A stretch of 13,294 nucleotides of DNA from UBA6921 sp031363085. Lineage in GTDB: Bacteria > Pseudomonadota > Gammaproteobacteria > SG8-11. The first letter of the stretch is position 1; each line of letters opens with the position of its first letter. The notes under the pieces are model-generated. The model did not search any database, had not been told where the DNA came from, and was given only the letters and a program-made list of their open reading frames with translations. Location: NCBI GenBank assembly GCA_031363085.1, contig JANLTU010000266.1:1-13294 (forward strand), in the 5' to 3' direction. Both the position numbers and the translations under genes were made by a program. This document shows positions 1 to 7,052 of this stretch, one piece after another.

Positions 1-5
1 TGCTC

Positions 6-215
6 ATGGACGAAACAACGCTGACAGCCAGCCGCGAGTTTTGGGGCGAGGAACCCGACCCGGTCAGCGCCGAGCTCGCGCAGCTCACCGCCGCCGAACA
101 AGACGTTTACCAAAAACTGCTGCAACACCACTGGGCACAACACCTGCGTCTGGAACAGGAACGCATCCCGTTTAACCTCATCGCAGGTTTCTTAGCCGCA
201 TTGCCGGAAGAGTGA
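6..215 (+). CDS. Small hypothetical protein, possibly the C-terminal end of a longer one
   Basis: An open frame of 69 codons runs from an ATG at 6 to a TGA at 213-215. The frame is also open to the left edge, so the ATG may be internal and the true start may lie outside the window; no ribosome binding site can be judged. The product is acidic and mostly helical in appearance (SAELAQLTAAEQDVYQKL), with a His-rich patch (HHWAQH) and a hydrophobic end (FNLIAGFLAALPEE). I see no signal peptide and no motif I recognise. It points away from the ATPase/TOPRIM operon, converging with it across a 145-bp gap. I cannot assign a function. Confidence 0.45.
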   Translation: MDETTLTASREFWGEEPDPVSAELAQLTAAEQDVYQKLLQHHWAQHLRLEQERIPFNLIAGFLAALPEE

Positions 216-280
216 GGCCGGCCGATTTATGGCAGATGCCATCATCGGTTGTTGGTGTTTATTAAAATTAATGCAACCAC

Positions 281-317
281 TCAAGCCTGACCCCGCTTCA
301 AGCCTGACCCCGCTTCA
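281..317. repeat. 17-bp tandem repeat, two full copies plus 3 nt
   Basis: The unit TCAAGCCTGACCCCGCT occurs at 281-297 and again without a gap at 298-314, followed by TCA. It lies in the 145-bp gap between two convergent genes, next to an A/T-rich stretch. The core AAGCCTGACCCC resembles a short repeat I recall in many environmental proteobacterial genomes, often near Y1/RAYT-type transposases. That recollection is unverified, and no transposase is seen here. Confidence 0.6.
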
Positions 318-360
318 TGCACAAGACGGTATCCGACCATGTTTTCTGTATGGCATTCGG

Positions 361-1059
361 CTACTGAGGCCACTGCTCAAGCCGTTCGATCCAATCGTGA
401 AAAAATGGACATTCTTCACGGATGGCATTGAGCCCAATTTCGAGTACCGCCAAGGTGCCCATCAACGGCTTTTCATAAGCTGGAACCAAATCAATAATGC
501 GTTTGGATGGCGCAGTCAGAGGCGAGTCGTTAATTTCCTCGGGGGTCGTGAACTGGTCACGGATCGCTTGAAATTTGGACGATAAGTCGGGTCTGCCGAT
601 ACCTGAGCCCAGTCGAACAGTGTCGCTGAATAACAGTCCTTCGAACTCATGCATCATGACGTAGGGAATGAAATTACTTGGGTCAAAACCACTACCCAAT
701 TTGCTGCAAATGTCTGTTAGAAGCGCGCTTTCGACGGTTTTCGCTTTTTCAGAAAATACACATTGCGCCGCTTCCGCGCGTCCCGGCCACGCCCTCTCAC
801 CGGTCTGGGGCAGCGCGTAGAAATCCACCATGGTTGTTGAAAGGCAATCCGCATCTTCTTTCAAGTGATTCAAAATATCTTTGCGTACTGCGCTCCAGGC
901 ACGGATGCCGCCACGCCGGTCACGCTGGCGAGCATTGCCGACAAGCCGTGCGCTGACTTTCGTATAGCCACATTCGTAAAGGTGTGGGGCCAGTGCCTCA
1001 TTCACGAAAGTCTCTTCCGTTTGGCCTTCAACATGGATCAACAATCGGCACATGGTCAC
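361..1059 (-). CDS. DUF4276 family protein, TOPRIM-like partner of the upstream ATPase
   Basis: 232 residues from a GTG at 1059; an ATG at 1053 gives 230. A GGAG lies 4 nt before the GTG, and the GTGA overlaps the ATPase stop, so I prefer GTG and infer translational coupling. Sequence features match DUF4276 as I know it: VEGQTEE at residues 10-16 (E11 as the likely TOPRIM-type acidic residue), TTMVDFYALP (D79), the HEFEGLLF signature at 137-144, PEEIND near 173-178, APSKR near 183-187, and CPFFHDW near 217-223. The fold is thought to be TOPRIM-like, as in OLD-family nucleases and the AriB/RloB partners of ATPases. I infer a metal-dependent nuclease or RNA/DNA-cleaving effector held or activated by the ATPase. 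There is no signal peptide or membrane segment. The length is typical and the frame intact, ending in TAG at 361. The family assignment is firm; the activity is inference. Confidence 0.88.
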   Translation of the reverse strand: MTMCRLLIHVEGQTEETFVNEALAPHLYECGYTKVSARLVGNARQRDRRGGIRAWSAVRKDILNHLKEDADCLSTTMVDFYALPQTGERAWPGRAEAAQCVFSEKAKTVESALLTDICSKLGSGFDPSNFIPYVMMHEFEGLLFSDTVRLGSGIGRPDLSSKFQAIRDQFTTPEEINDSPLTAPSKRIIDLVPAYEKPLMGTLAVLEIGLNAIREECPFFHDWIERLEQWPQ

Positions 1060-2162
1060 TCGACTCCAGGACGACCACCCAATTCATTTTTCTCCCAGAG
1101 CTGGCCCAAGCTGTAGTCTTGCAGCCACGTCGCCAATTTTGCCGAGTCGAGCCGCGTGAACTGTGTGCCGCCTTCGGCTCGATTCGCCACCAACACATCT
1201 TCCGGCTGGAAGTGGTCGAGCAAGAACGGGGATTGCGTGGAGATGATCACTTGGGTGCTAACCGACGCTTGCTTGATCAACGAGGCCAGCAAGGTAATGG
1301 CGTAAGGATGCAGCCCCAGCTCCGGTTCATCCACCAGAATTACCGATGGGCGGTAACTCCCGGGTTGAAGAAACAGCGTCGCAAGCGCAATGAAACGCAA
1401 GGTTCCATCCGAAAGTGCAGATGCATCGAAATAAGCTTCTGATCCCTTGTGGCGCCATTCCAGCAGGATTTTATTTGGGTTTAATTTTTGAGGTTCAAGT
1501 TGAAAATCGTCGAAGAATGGGGCAACTCGCTGCACGGTACGGCGGATTAGGCTGTAAGCGGTTTCGTGTTTCTCGCGCAAGTAGTAGAGAAATGCCGCCA
1601 GATTCGACCCGTCCGGGCGCAGATAGCGATTGTCGTTCACATCCGCCGTTTTTTTCATCGGCGAAGTGGTGCTGGTGTCGTGAAAATGATAAAGGCGCCA
1701 GCGATCAAGGTGGCCACGCACGTAGTTGGCAGTTCTTGTGGGCTTTGAGGTGCTTATGCCTGCTTCTTTGTCAACCCTTGGAACGGCCTCATTATAGGGT
1801 TGGGGAAAGCGAGCTTTATCCCAAAAAAAAACGGCCTCAGATTGGGGTACGAGTTCATCCGCATTGGTCGGTTCAATATTAATTTCGTATTGATTTACTT
1901 CATTCTCAAACGAGATATGAATCTGAAGTGTCTTGGTCACCTTTGCGCCGAAATGCAGCACCTTGTCCGCGCCGCCCGCCTTGATCACATAGTCTTGCAG
2001 GTGGCCTTCCCGAAGCGCATGCAAGAAAGCGAATACGCCGATGAAGTTGGATTTCCCCGAGCCGTTCGATCCGATGACCACATTGATTGCACCCAGCTTC
2101 AACTTCTCGACGGAAGCAATGCTCTTGAAACCTTTGATTGTAATGGTGTCGAGTTCAGGCAT
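1056..2162 (-). CDS. AAA family ATPase (ABC/SMC-type, COG4637-like)
   Basis: 368 residues from the ATG at 2162. A TTG at 2174 would add MDIS, but the ATG begins right at the usual N-terminal strand (ITIKGFKSI). Motifs from the ATG: Walker A GSNGSGKS at 31-38, ABC-like signature LSDGTLRF at 250-257, Walker B VILVDEPELGLHP at 274-286 with catalytic-type E279, and a switch region STQSPFLLDHF at 308-318. The middle (about 60-230) is an insert without recognisable motifs. This is the compact RecF/SMC-like ATPase found in OLD, PARIS and AbiL-type defence systems and in COG4637. It is probably a cytosolic dimer that senses an invader or DNA/protein state and controls the DUF4276 protein encoded immediately downstream. 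It contains a T9 run on the coding strand (1823-1831) that could slip. A palindrome GGATATATCC sits directly before the ATG. Confidence 0.9.
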   Translation of the reverse strand: MPELDTITIKGFKSIASVEKLKLGAINVVIGSNGSGKSNFIGVFAFLHALREGHLQDYVIKAGGADKVLHFGAKVTKTLQIHISFENEVNQYEINIEPTNADELVPQSEAVFFWDKARFPQPYNEAVPRVDKEAGISTSKPTRTANYVRGHLDRWRLYHFHDTSTTSPMKKTADVNDNRYLRPDGSNLAAFLYYLREKHETAYSLIRRTVQRVAPFFDDFQLEPQKLNPNKILLEWRHKGSEAYFDASALSDGTLRFIALATLFLQPGSYRPSVILVDEPELGLHPYAITLLASLIKQASVSTQVIISTQSPFLLDHFQPEDVLVANRAEGGTQFTRLDSAKLATWLQDYSLGQLWEKNELGGRPGVE

Positions 2163-2413
2163 GGATATATCCAATTAACCAGCGTGAATTAGTTTAGCAA
2201 CCTGATCGGTCGTAGCGCATAAACCGTTGGGATGTCGCACGCCGGATGCACTGTGCACACGACGTGATCTGTGACGCATCAATGCATACGCACCCGCCTG
2301 TCGGTGGTTGTTCGCCCAGCGCGTGCAGCCGCCGAGAACACGCCAAGGCTTAGCTTCCGGATTAGAAAACTATCCCCGCAGCCGAATATTTCTTCAGCCG
2401 GCGCGAAGCGGAT
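2163..2413. other. Intergenic region between the ATPase operon and ubiG
   Basis: About 250 bp with no convincing ORF. It should hold the promoter of the minus-strand ATPase operon and the 3' end of the ubiG transcript. Visible elements are a 10-bp palindrome GGATATATCC (2163-2172) touching the ATPase start and a perfect TGCAC-T-GTGCA palindrome (2247-2257). A weak minus-strand promoter (TTGCTA, 17 nt, TAATTG) can be drawn just upstream of the start but is not convincing. No clear terminator for ubiG is seen. Confidence 0.4.
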
Positions 2414-3127
2414 TTATGCTGCGCCGACGAAGTGTGCCATGTAGTTAACGTCGATATTCGCGTTCAGCGAGTAATTTTGCGTGAGCGGATTATAGCCAAG
2501 ACCGCGCAAGCCTTTGAGCTTCAACCCGGCTGCGCGCGCCCAAGCTTCAAGCTCCGACGGGCGAATAAATTTGCGATAGTCGTGCGTGCCCTTGGGCAGC
2601 AGGTGCAGCAGATATTCCGCGCCGAGCACCGCAAACAGGTAGGATTTCGGATTGCGATTGAGGGTGGACAACACCACCTGGCCGCCCGGCTTCACCAAGC
2701 GCGCGCAGGCGGCGATGCTGGCCGCTGGGTCGGGTACGTGCTCTAACATTTCCATGCAGGTGACGACGTCGAAGCGCTGCGGATGTTGCGCGGCGAAATC
2801 CTCGGCGGTCACGACCTGGTAGTCAACGCGCAAGCTTGATTCCAATAAGTGCAGCTTGGCGACGTTGATCGACGTGGGCGCCATGTCAATACCGGTAACC
2901 TGCGCGCCGCGCTCGGCCATGCCCTCGGTCAACAGGCCGCCGCCGCAACCGATGTCCAGCACCTGCTTGCCGGCGAGCGCGCAGAGCGTGTCGATGTAGT
3001 GCAAGCGCAGTGGGTTGATCGCGTGCAGCGGTTTGAATTCGCTGTGTGGATCCCACCAGCGCGACGCCAGTGCGTCGAATTTGGCAACTTCTTGGGGGTC
3101 GATATTTGGTGCGGTGTGCATAGCCAT
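2414..3127 (-). CDS. ubiG: UbiG, bifunctional ubiquinone O-methyltransferase
   Basis: 237 residues; performs both O-methylations of ubiquinone biosynthesis (2-polyprenyl-6-hydroxyphenol and 3-demethylubiquinol) with S-adenosylmethionine. The N-terminal family signature is present (VAKFDALASRWWDP at 14-27, then FKPLHAINPLRLHYI). The SAM-binding motif I is VLDIGCGGG at 56-64, followed by the acidic residue of motif II in GIDM (79-82) and CMEMLEHVPDP at 124-134. Length matches the family. The ATG at 3127 is preceded by GAGA with 8 nt spacing; a second ATG two codons later is possible. It lies 80 bp downstream of mtaD on the same strand, separated by a palindromic element. SAM use links it loosely to the MTA/SAH deaminase upstream, which clears SAM-derived by-products. 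Confidence 0.96.
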   Translation of the reverse strand: MAMHTAPNIDPQEVAKFDALASRWWDPHSEFKPLHAINPLRLHYIDTLCALAGKQVLDIGCGGGLLTEGMAERGAQVTGIDMAPTSINVAKLHLLESSLRVDYQVVTAEDFAAQHPQRFDVVTCMEMLEHVPDPAASIAACARLVKPGGQVVLSTLNRNPKSYLFAVLGAEYLLHLLPKGTHDYRKFIRPSELEAWARAAGLKLKGLRGLGYNPLTQNYSLNANIDVNYMAHFVGAA

Positions 3128-3146
3128 AGCATTTTCTCAGTATCGC

Positions 3147-3204
3147 GTAGGGGCAGACCTGCGTGTCTGCCCGTGCCCGGGCGCACACGCGGGTGCGCCC
3201 CTAC
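3147..3204. repeat. 58-bp palindromic element with two related hairpins
   Basis: The element has terminal inverted repeats GTAGGGGC and GCCCCTAC. Inside are two perfect 8-bp hairpins. The first, at 3151-3172, has stem GGGCAGAC/GTCTGCCC and loop CTGCGT. The second, at 3179-3200, has stem GGGCGCAC/GTGCGCCC and loop ACGCGG. The two are separated by 6 nt. It occupies most of the gap between mtaD and ubiG. It resembles the short GC-rich interspersed palindromes common in environmental genomes (from memory). It could be a non-autonomous mobile repeat or act as an attenuator or RNA processing site between the two genes. Confidence 0.75.
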
Positions 3205-3207
3205 AAA

Positions 3208-4527
3208 TTAATCAAACGGTTGCATTTTTTCTTGCCATGCGCGTGCCTTGGCCAGTGCGGCGGGCAGGTCGATGGTGGTGAGTTCGCGTTCTTTCAACAA
3301 GTGCTTGCCGGCCACCCACACGTCGGTGACATGCTCGCGTCCGGCGGCGTACACCAGTTGCGAAACCGGATGGTAGATCGGTTGGGTTTCCGGGCCGCCC
3401 AGATACACGGCGGTGAGGTCGGCGGCTTTGCCGGGCGTGACCGAACCGGTTATCGCGTCGATGCCCAAGGCTTTCGCGCCGTTGAGCGTGGCCATGCGCA
3501 GCGCGCGTGCGGCGGGCAGGGCGCTGGCGTCGTTTGCAACGGCTTTGGCGAGCAACGCGGCGCTGCGCATTTCGCTGAACATGTCGAGGTCGTTGTTGCT
3601 CGCCGCGCCGTCGGTGCCCAGCGCGACATTAACGCCGGCTTGCAATAGGTCATGCACGCGGCAATAGCCGCTGGCCAGTTTCAGATTCGACTCCGGGCAA
3701 TGCACCACGTGCGCACCAGAGGCGCCGAGCATGACAATTTCAGCGTCGGTCAGTTGCGTCATGTGCACCGCCAGCAGGCGTGGCGTGAGCAGCCCGAGTT
3801 TTTGCAGGCGCGCCAACGGGCGCTCACCGCTGCGTTGCTGGCAATCGTTCACCTCGTGTGCGGTCTCGTGCACGTGCATGTGAATCTGCACGTCCAGCTC
3901 ATCCGCATAGGTACGGATTTTTTCCAGCAGCGGGTCAGACACCGTGTACGGTGCGTGCGGCCCGAACAGCGTCGTGATCAACGGGTGATCGCGATACTGA
4001 TCGTGCACCGCCAGGCCCTTGTGCAGATAGTCGTCCGCACTGTTTGCCCAAGCCGAAGGAAAGTCGATGGCGATCAGGCTGATCGCCGCGCGCATGCCGG
4101 CTTCATCGACCGCGCGCGCGGCTTCATCCGGAAAAAAATACATGTCGTTGAAACAGGTGGTGCCACTGCGCAACATTTCCGCCATTGCCAGTTGCGTGCC
4201 CTCGCGCACGAACTGCGCGCTGACATGCTTACCCTCGGCAGGCCAGATGTGATTTTGCAGCCAGTCCATCAAATGCAAATCATCGGCGATGCCGCGCATC
4301 AGTGACATCGCGGCATGCGTGTGCGCGTTGATCAGGCCGGGGATGAGGGCGTGTTCACTGAGCGTGTGGTTAGCCGTAGCGCGAAATTTTTCCTGCGCCT
4401 GCGTGCTGGGCAACACGTCGACAATCCGCCCTTGGTTGATCGCCACCGCGTGCTGATCGAGCACGGCACCATCGGGCTCAACCGGAATAATCCAACGGGC
4501 GTGAATCAACGTGTCGACGGTGTGCAT
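3208..4527 (-). CDS. mtaD: MtaD, 5-methylthioadenosine/S-adenosylhomocysteine deaminase (TRZ/ATZ amidohydrolase)
   Basis: 439 residues, cytosolic metal-dependent amidohydrolase. Metal and catalytic residues are visible: HTH at 69-71 in LINAHTHAAM, H218 and E221 in HMHVHET, H255 in AVHMTQL, and D306 in LGTDGAASNN. The ortholog in P. aeruginosa (the gene next to ubiG) is known as an MTA deaminase, converting methylthioadenosine to methylthioinosine; many relatives also take SAH. I infer the same role, feeding methylthioinosine phosphorylase and then MtnA. The ATG at 4527 has no good Shine-Dalgarno; a palindrome GCGAATTCGC (4529-4538) sits just upstream. A candidate promoter lies 30 bp further up. 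ubiG follows downstream on the same strand. The gene is divergent from the rutE-like gene. Other amidohydrolase substrates cannot be excluded. Confidence 0.93.
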   Translation of the reverse strand: MHTVDTLIHARWIIPVEPDGAVLDQHAVAINQGRIVDVLPSTQAQEKFRATANHTLSEHALIPGLINAHTHAAMSLMRGIADDLHLMDWLQNHIWPAEGKHVSAQFVREGTQLAMAEMLRSGTTCFNDMYFFPDEAARAVDEAGMRAAISLIAIDFPSAWANSADDYLHKGLAVHDQYRDHPLITTLFGPHAPYTVSDPLLEKIRTYADELDVQIHMHVHETAHEVNDCQQRSGERPLARLQKLGLLTPRLLAVHMTQLTDAEIVMLGASGAHVVHCPESNLKLASGYCRVHDLLQAGVNVALGTDGAASNNDLDMFSEMRSAALLAKAVANDASALPAARALRMATLNGAKALGIDAITGSVTPGKAADLTAVYLGGPETQPIYHPVSQLVYAAGREHVTDVWVAGKHLLKERELTTIDLPAALAKARAWQEKMQPFD

Positions 4528-4557
4528 GGCGAATTCGCAGCAATGTGAACCCGGTCG

Positions 4558-4586
4558 AGTATACAGAATTCGTGCGTTGCGGTTGA
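4558..4586 (-). promoter_or_regulatory. Candidate sigma70 promoter for mtaD
   Basis: On the minus strand, a -10 of TATACT (4563 to 4558, five of six consensus bases) is preceded after 17 nt by a weak -35 TCAACC (4586 to 4581). It would give a leader of about 24 nt before the mtaD ATG. Position and -10 quality support it; the -35 is poor. Confidence 0.35.
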
Positions 4587-4593
4587 GGCGGCT

Positions 4594-4621
4594 TTGCGCA
4601 TGTACAGGCGGCGGGTAAGAT
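4594..4621 (+). promoter_or_regulatory. Candidate sigma70 promoter for the rutE-like gene
   Basis: TTGCGC (4594-4599), 16-nt spacer and TAAGAT (4616-4621), about 40 bp before the ATG at 4661. Each hexamer matches four or fewer consensus bases, so this is only a positional suggestion in the 133-bp divergent spacer. Confidence 0.3.
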
Positions 4622-4660
4622 GCTGATTCTCAATTTTCAGCAGCGTTGCAAAGGAGTCCC

Positions 4661-5254
4661 ATGACCAACAACACCCTTGATGAAACCGCTTTGGATATCC
4701 TGTTTCGCACCGCCCGCAGTCACAGCTATTGGCTAGCCCAGCCGGTGAGTGACGCGCAACTACAGCAGATTTACGCGTTGATGAAGTTTGGCCCGACCAC
4801 GGCGAATTCCTGCCCGGCGCGCTTGGTGTTCATAAAAAGTGCGGCGGCCAAAGCGCGGCTGAAGCCGTGCTTAAGCGAAGGCAATGTGCGCAAGTCGATG
4901 GAGGCGCCGGTGGTCGCGATCATCGGCATGGACATGGAGTTTTACGAAAAACTGCCGGTGTTATTTCCACACCAAGATGCGCGCGCGTGGTACGCCGGCA
5001 TGCCGGAAAAAATCCAGGCCAACGCATTTCGTTGCAGCAGTTTGCAGGGCGCGTATTTCATGCTCGCAGCGCGTGGCTTGGGATTGGATTGCGGGCCGAT
5101 GGGTGGTTTTGACGCACAGAAGATCGACGCAACGTTTTTCCCCGACGGCAAAGTGAAAGTGAATTTTATCTGCGCGCTCGGTTACGGCGATCACGCCAAA
5201 TTACACCCGCGTAATCCGCGCTTGTCGTTTGATGAAGTTTGCAGGGTTGAATAA
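4661..5254 (+). CDS. rutE: RutE/HadB-type malonic semialdehyde reductase (nitroreductase family)
   Basis: 197 residues from the ATG at 4661, chosen because AAGGAG (4651-4656) sits 4 nt upstream; an in-frame ATG at 4646 lacks a site and would exceed the usual length of about 196. The protein follows the RutE family throughout: LFRTARSHSYWLAQPVSD near the N terminus, FGPTTANSCPARLVF at 43-57 (FMN-binding region), QGAYFMLAARGLGLDCGPM at 129-147, and GFD followed by ALGYGD near the C terminus. Members bind FMN and reduce 3-oxopropanoate (malonic semialdehyde) to 3-hydroxypropanoate with NAD(P)H, in the Rut pyrimidine pathway. No other rut gene is present here, so the physiological substrate may differ (other semialdehydes or nitro compounds). 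It appears monocistronic. Confidence 0.88.
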   Translation: MTNNTLDETALDILFRTARSHSYWLAQPVSDAQLQQIYALMKFGPTTANSCPARLVFIKSAAAKARLKPCLSEGNVRKSMEAPVVAIIGMDMEFYEKLPVLFPHQDARAWYAGMPEKIQANAFRCSSLQGAYFMLAARGLGLDCGPMGGFDAQKIDATFFPDGKVKVNFICALGYGDHAKLHPRNPRLSFDEVCRVE

Positions 5255-5338
5255 CCTTAGGCTCCATAGCTCGATATTATCGCGATGTCGGTGCGACTGG
5301 CGCGCAATGATGTGCATGGAAGGCGGGGTTATCCTTAG

Positions 5339-5367
5339 TTGACATGTTGATATTCGCTGCATGTAAC
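5339..5367 (+). promoter_or_regulatory. Candidate sigma70 promoter for the exported PKD/cytochrome protein
   Basis: A perfect -35 TTGACA (5339-5344), 17-nt spacer and TGTAAC (5362-5367, four of six). This is the best promoter-like sequence in the gap after the rutE-like gene. It implies a leader of about 130 nt before the ATG at 5506. An inverted repeat ACTGT-CA-ACAGT lies just downstream (5390-5401) and could be a regulator site. Confidence 0.45.
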
Positions 5368-5505
5368 CGCAATCGGACCGCTCGGAAAAACTGTCAACAG
5401 TGGTGCGCTGAATCTTTGTCATGTAAATTTATGCGCACATTGGTTTGAGTGTACCGCTGTTGCTAATGTCACAACGAAACGACGAGCATAACTGAGGGGT
5501 TGCAC

Positions 5506-7029
5506 ATGGATAAAATTAATCGGGATTTTCGCGCGGCGCTGCCGCTGATGTTGATAACGGGGATGTTAGTTGGACAGACAAATGTTGCTTTGGCACATAA
5601 TCCAGGGAAACCAGGTGATGATCGAGCAACCGCCGGTTGCGGTGGAAGTTGTCATGCGGGTTCAACGGTTGCCACGACCGTGGCATTTGGTCTTTCGCCT
5701 TCAGGCAGTGTTCCGGCCAGTGTTGTGGCCGGATCAACGCATACCTTTACCTTCACGGTGAGTGGAGGGCCGGCGGTGCGCGCCGGGTTGAGCGTCCTTG
5801 CAAGTGCCGGTAGCTTGGCTGTGAGTACCACGGCAACGGATGCAAAGGTCCTCTCAGGAGAAGTCGTACATATCGCTCCTGCGGCCATGAGCGCCGGCAG
5901 TGTTACCTACACCTTTACTTGGACGGCCCCTGTTGTGACGACAACAACGGCAGTGACGTTGACGGGCGCAGGAGTTTCCAGTGACGGGGCAAATGATACC
6001 GGCGGGGACAGTGTTGACAAAAAAACGGTTTCTATCGATGTAACGCCCGCCGTGGGCACCACGCCCAATGTGCCACCGATAGCCTTCTTCACCGGTAACA
6101 CCACCGGAACGGTTGGTGTGCAAGTTGCGTTCGACAGCGCGGGTTCTACTGATCCTGACGGCACGATTGCAGTCCGAAATTGGAATTTCGGCGACAACGG
6201 GGCGGGTGTTAACGCTTCAAGCACGAATACCGTAACGGATACAACGCACACGTATGCAACGGCCGGGACTTTCCCGGTAACGCTCACGGTGACCGACAGT
6301 GCCGGCGCGACAACCTCCATATCGCACAATATCGTGGTTGCAGCGCTGGGAGCGCACCCGGCACCGGTTGCCAAGGCGGGTGGCCCGTACACCGGTACGG
6401 CAGGTACGGCGCTTGCCTTCACTGGGTCCACCTCGACGGTTGATGGCATCCTCACCGCCACATACAGTTGGGACTTCGGCCATGGCGGGGCGCTTGCGAC
6501 CGGTGCGACTTCGTCGCACACCTATCCGACGGCCGGGACTTACCTCGTGACGTTGACGGTGACCGACAGTGGTACGCCACCGTTGAGTAGCGCCGTTACC
6601 ACCAGAGCGGAAATTACTACGGCGACTACACCATCTGTCACGCCCACACCCACGTCCACGCCGACACCCGGCCCCACTCCACTGCCCACGCCACCACCTA
6701 GCGGTTCTAGCGGCAAAACTTTATATAATGCTTACTGCGCGTCTTGTCATGGCCCGGGTGGAAATGGGGGGGATGCCAAAGCGGTTATCGGTGCAAGCAA
6801 AAGTGACATTACTGAGGCGATTGAAACCGAGCCAGAGATGGCTTCGTTGAGATTTTTGTTGGCGCAGAAAGACACAATTAAAGCCATCGCCACGTTTCTT
6901 GATCAAGAAGAGGAGGATGATCTTTCTGCCCGCGCTGCGAAAAATAACAGCGCCGCCGCTGGTGCATTGGATTGGCTGACATTGCTGGGTGTCGGTGCTT
7001 GGGGCCTTCGTCGTCGTCGCAAGCGATAA
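5506..7029 (+). CDS. Exported multidomain protein: haem-like N-terminal (choice-of-anchor V type) domain, two PKD domains, cytochrome c domain, C-terminal sorting tail
   Basis: 507 residues from ATG 5506, with GAGGGG 6 nt upstream; a TTG at 5500 is less likely. Sec signal peptide: K3, R6, R9, hydrophobic 10-23, AxA-type cleavage after A30 (VALA). An N-terminal region (31-180) begins with CGGSCH (45-50), a CX3CH site, in a Reeler-like domain I associate with the choice-of-anchor V family. PKD domains lie at about 190-280 and 286-373, each with a Y-x-TAGTY/F-x-VTLTVTDS core. A Thr/Pro linker (about 376-405) follows. A c-type domain has canonical CASCHGPGG (C411, C414, H415) with M in EPEMASL as possible axial ligand. 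The tail is a short hydrophobic segment from GALDWLTLLG followed by LRRRRKR, resembling GlyGly-CTERM or related sorting signals. I infer an outer-surface or periplasmic electron-transfer protein. Substrate and partner are unknown. Confidence 0.85.
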   Translation: MDKINRDFRAALPLMLITGMLVGQTNVALAHNPGKPGDDRATAGCGGSCHAGSTVATTVAFGLSPSGSVPASVVAGSTHTFTFTVSGGPAVRAGLSVLASAGSLAVSTTATDAKVLSGEVVHIAPAAMSAGSVTYTFTWTAPVVTTTTAVTLTGAGVSSDGANDTGGDSVDKKTVSIDVTPAVGTTPNVPPIAFFTGNTTGTVGVQVAFDSAGSTDPDGTIAVRNWNFGDNGAGVNASSTNTVTDTTHTYATAGTFPVTLTVTDSAGATTSISHNIVVAALGAHPAPVAKAGGPYTGTAGTALAFTGSTSTVDGILTATYSWDFGHGGALATGATSSHTYPTAGTYLVTLTVTDSGTPPLSSAVTTRAEITTATTPSVTPTPTSTPTPGPTPLPTPPPSGSSGKTLYNAYCASCHGPGGNGGDAKAVIGASKSDITEAIETEPEMASLRFLLAQKDTIKAIATFLDQEEEDDLSARAAKNNSAAAGALDWLTLLGVGAWGLRRRRKR

Positions 7030-7052
7030 GTTTTACACGATAGTGCGGTAAC

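Noticed and set aside
281..317. Tandem repeat considered as a CRISPR fragment
   Set aside because: The copies are directly adjacent without spacers, the unit is only 17 bp, and no cas gene is present.
229..585. 118-codon plus-strand frame overlapping the end of the DUF4276 gene
   Set aside because: Most of it is antisense to the conserved C-terminal part of DUF4276 and its first part translates the tandem repeat; no family features.
5272..5282. CGATA-T-TATCG palindrome after the rutE-like gene
   Set aside because: It is a short A/T-rich palindrome without a U-tract; too small to call a terminator or operator.
5907..6521. 204-codon minus-strand frame inside the PKD/cytochrome gene
   Set aside because: It is the reverse complement of Thr/Ala/Val-rich PKD coding sequence and reads as low-complexity Val/Ala/Pro; no start signal of its own is evident.
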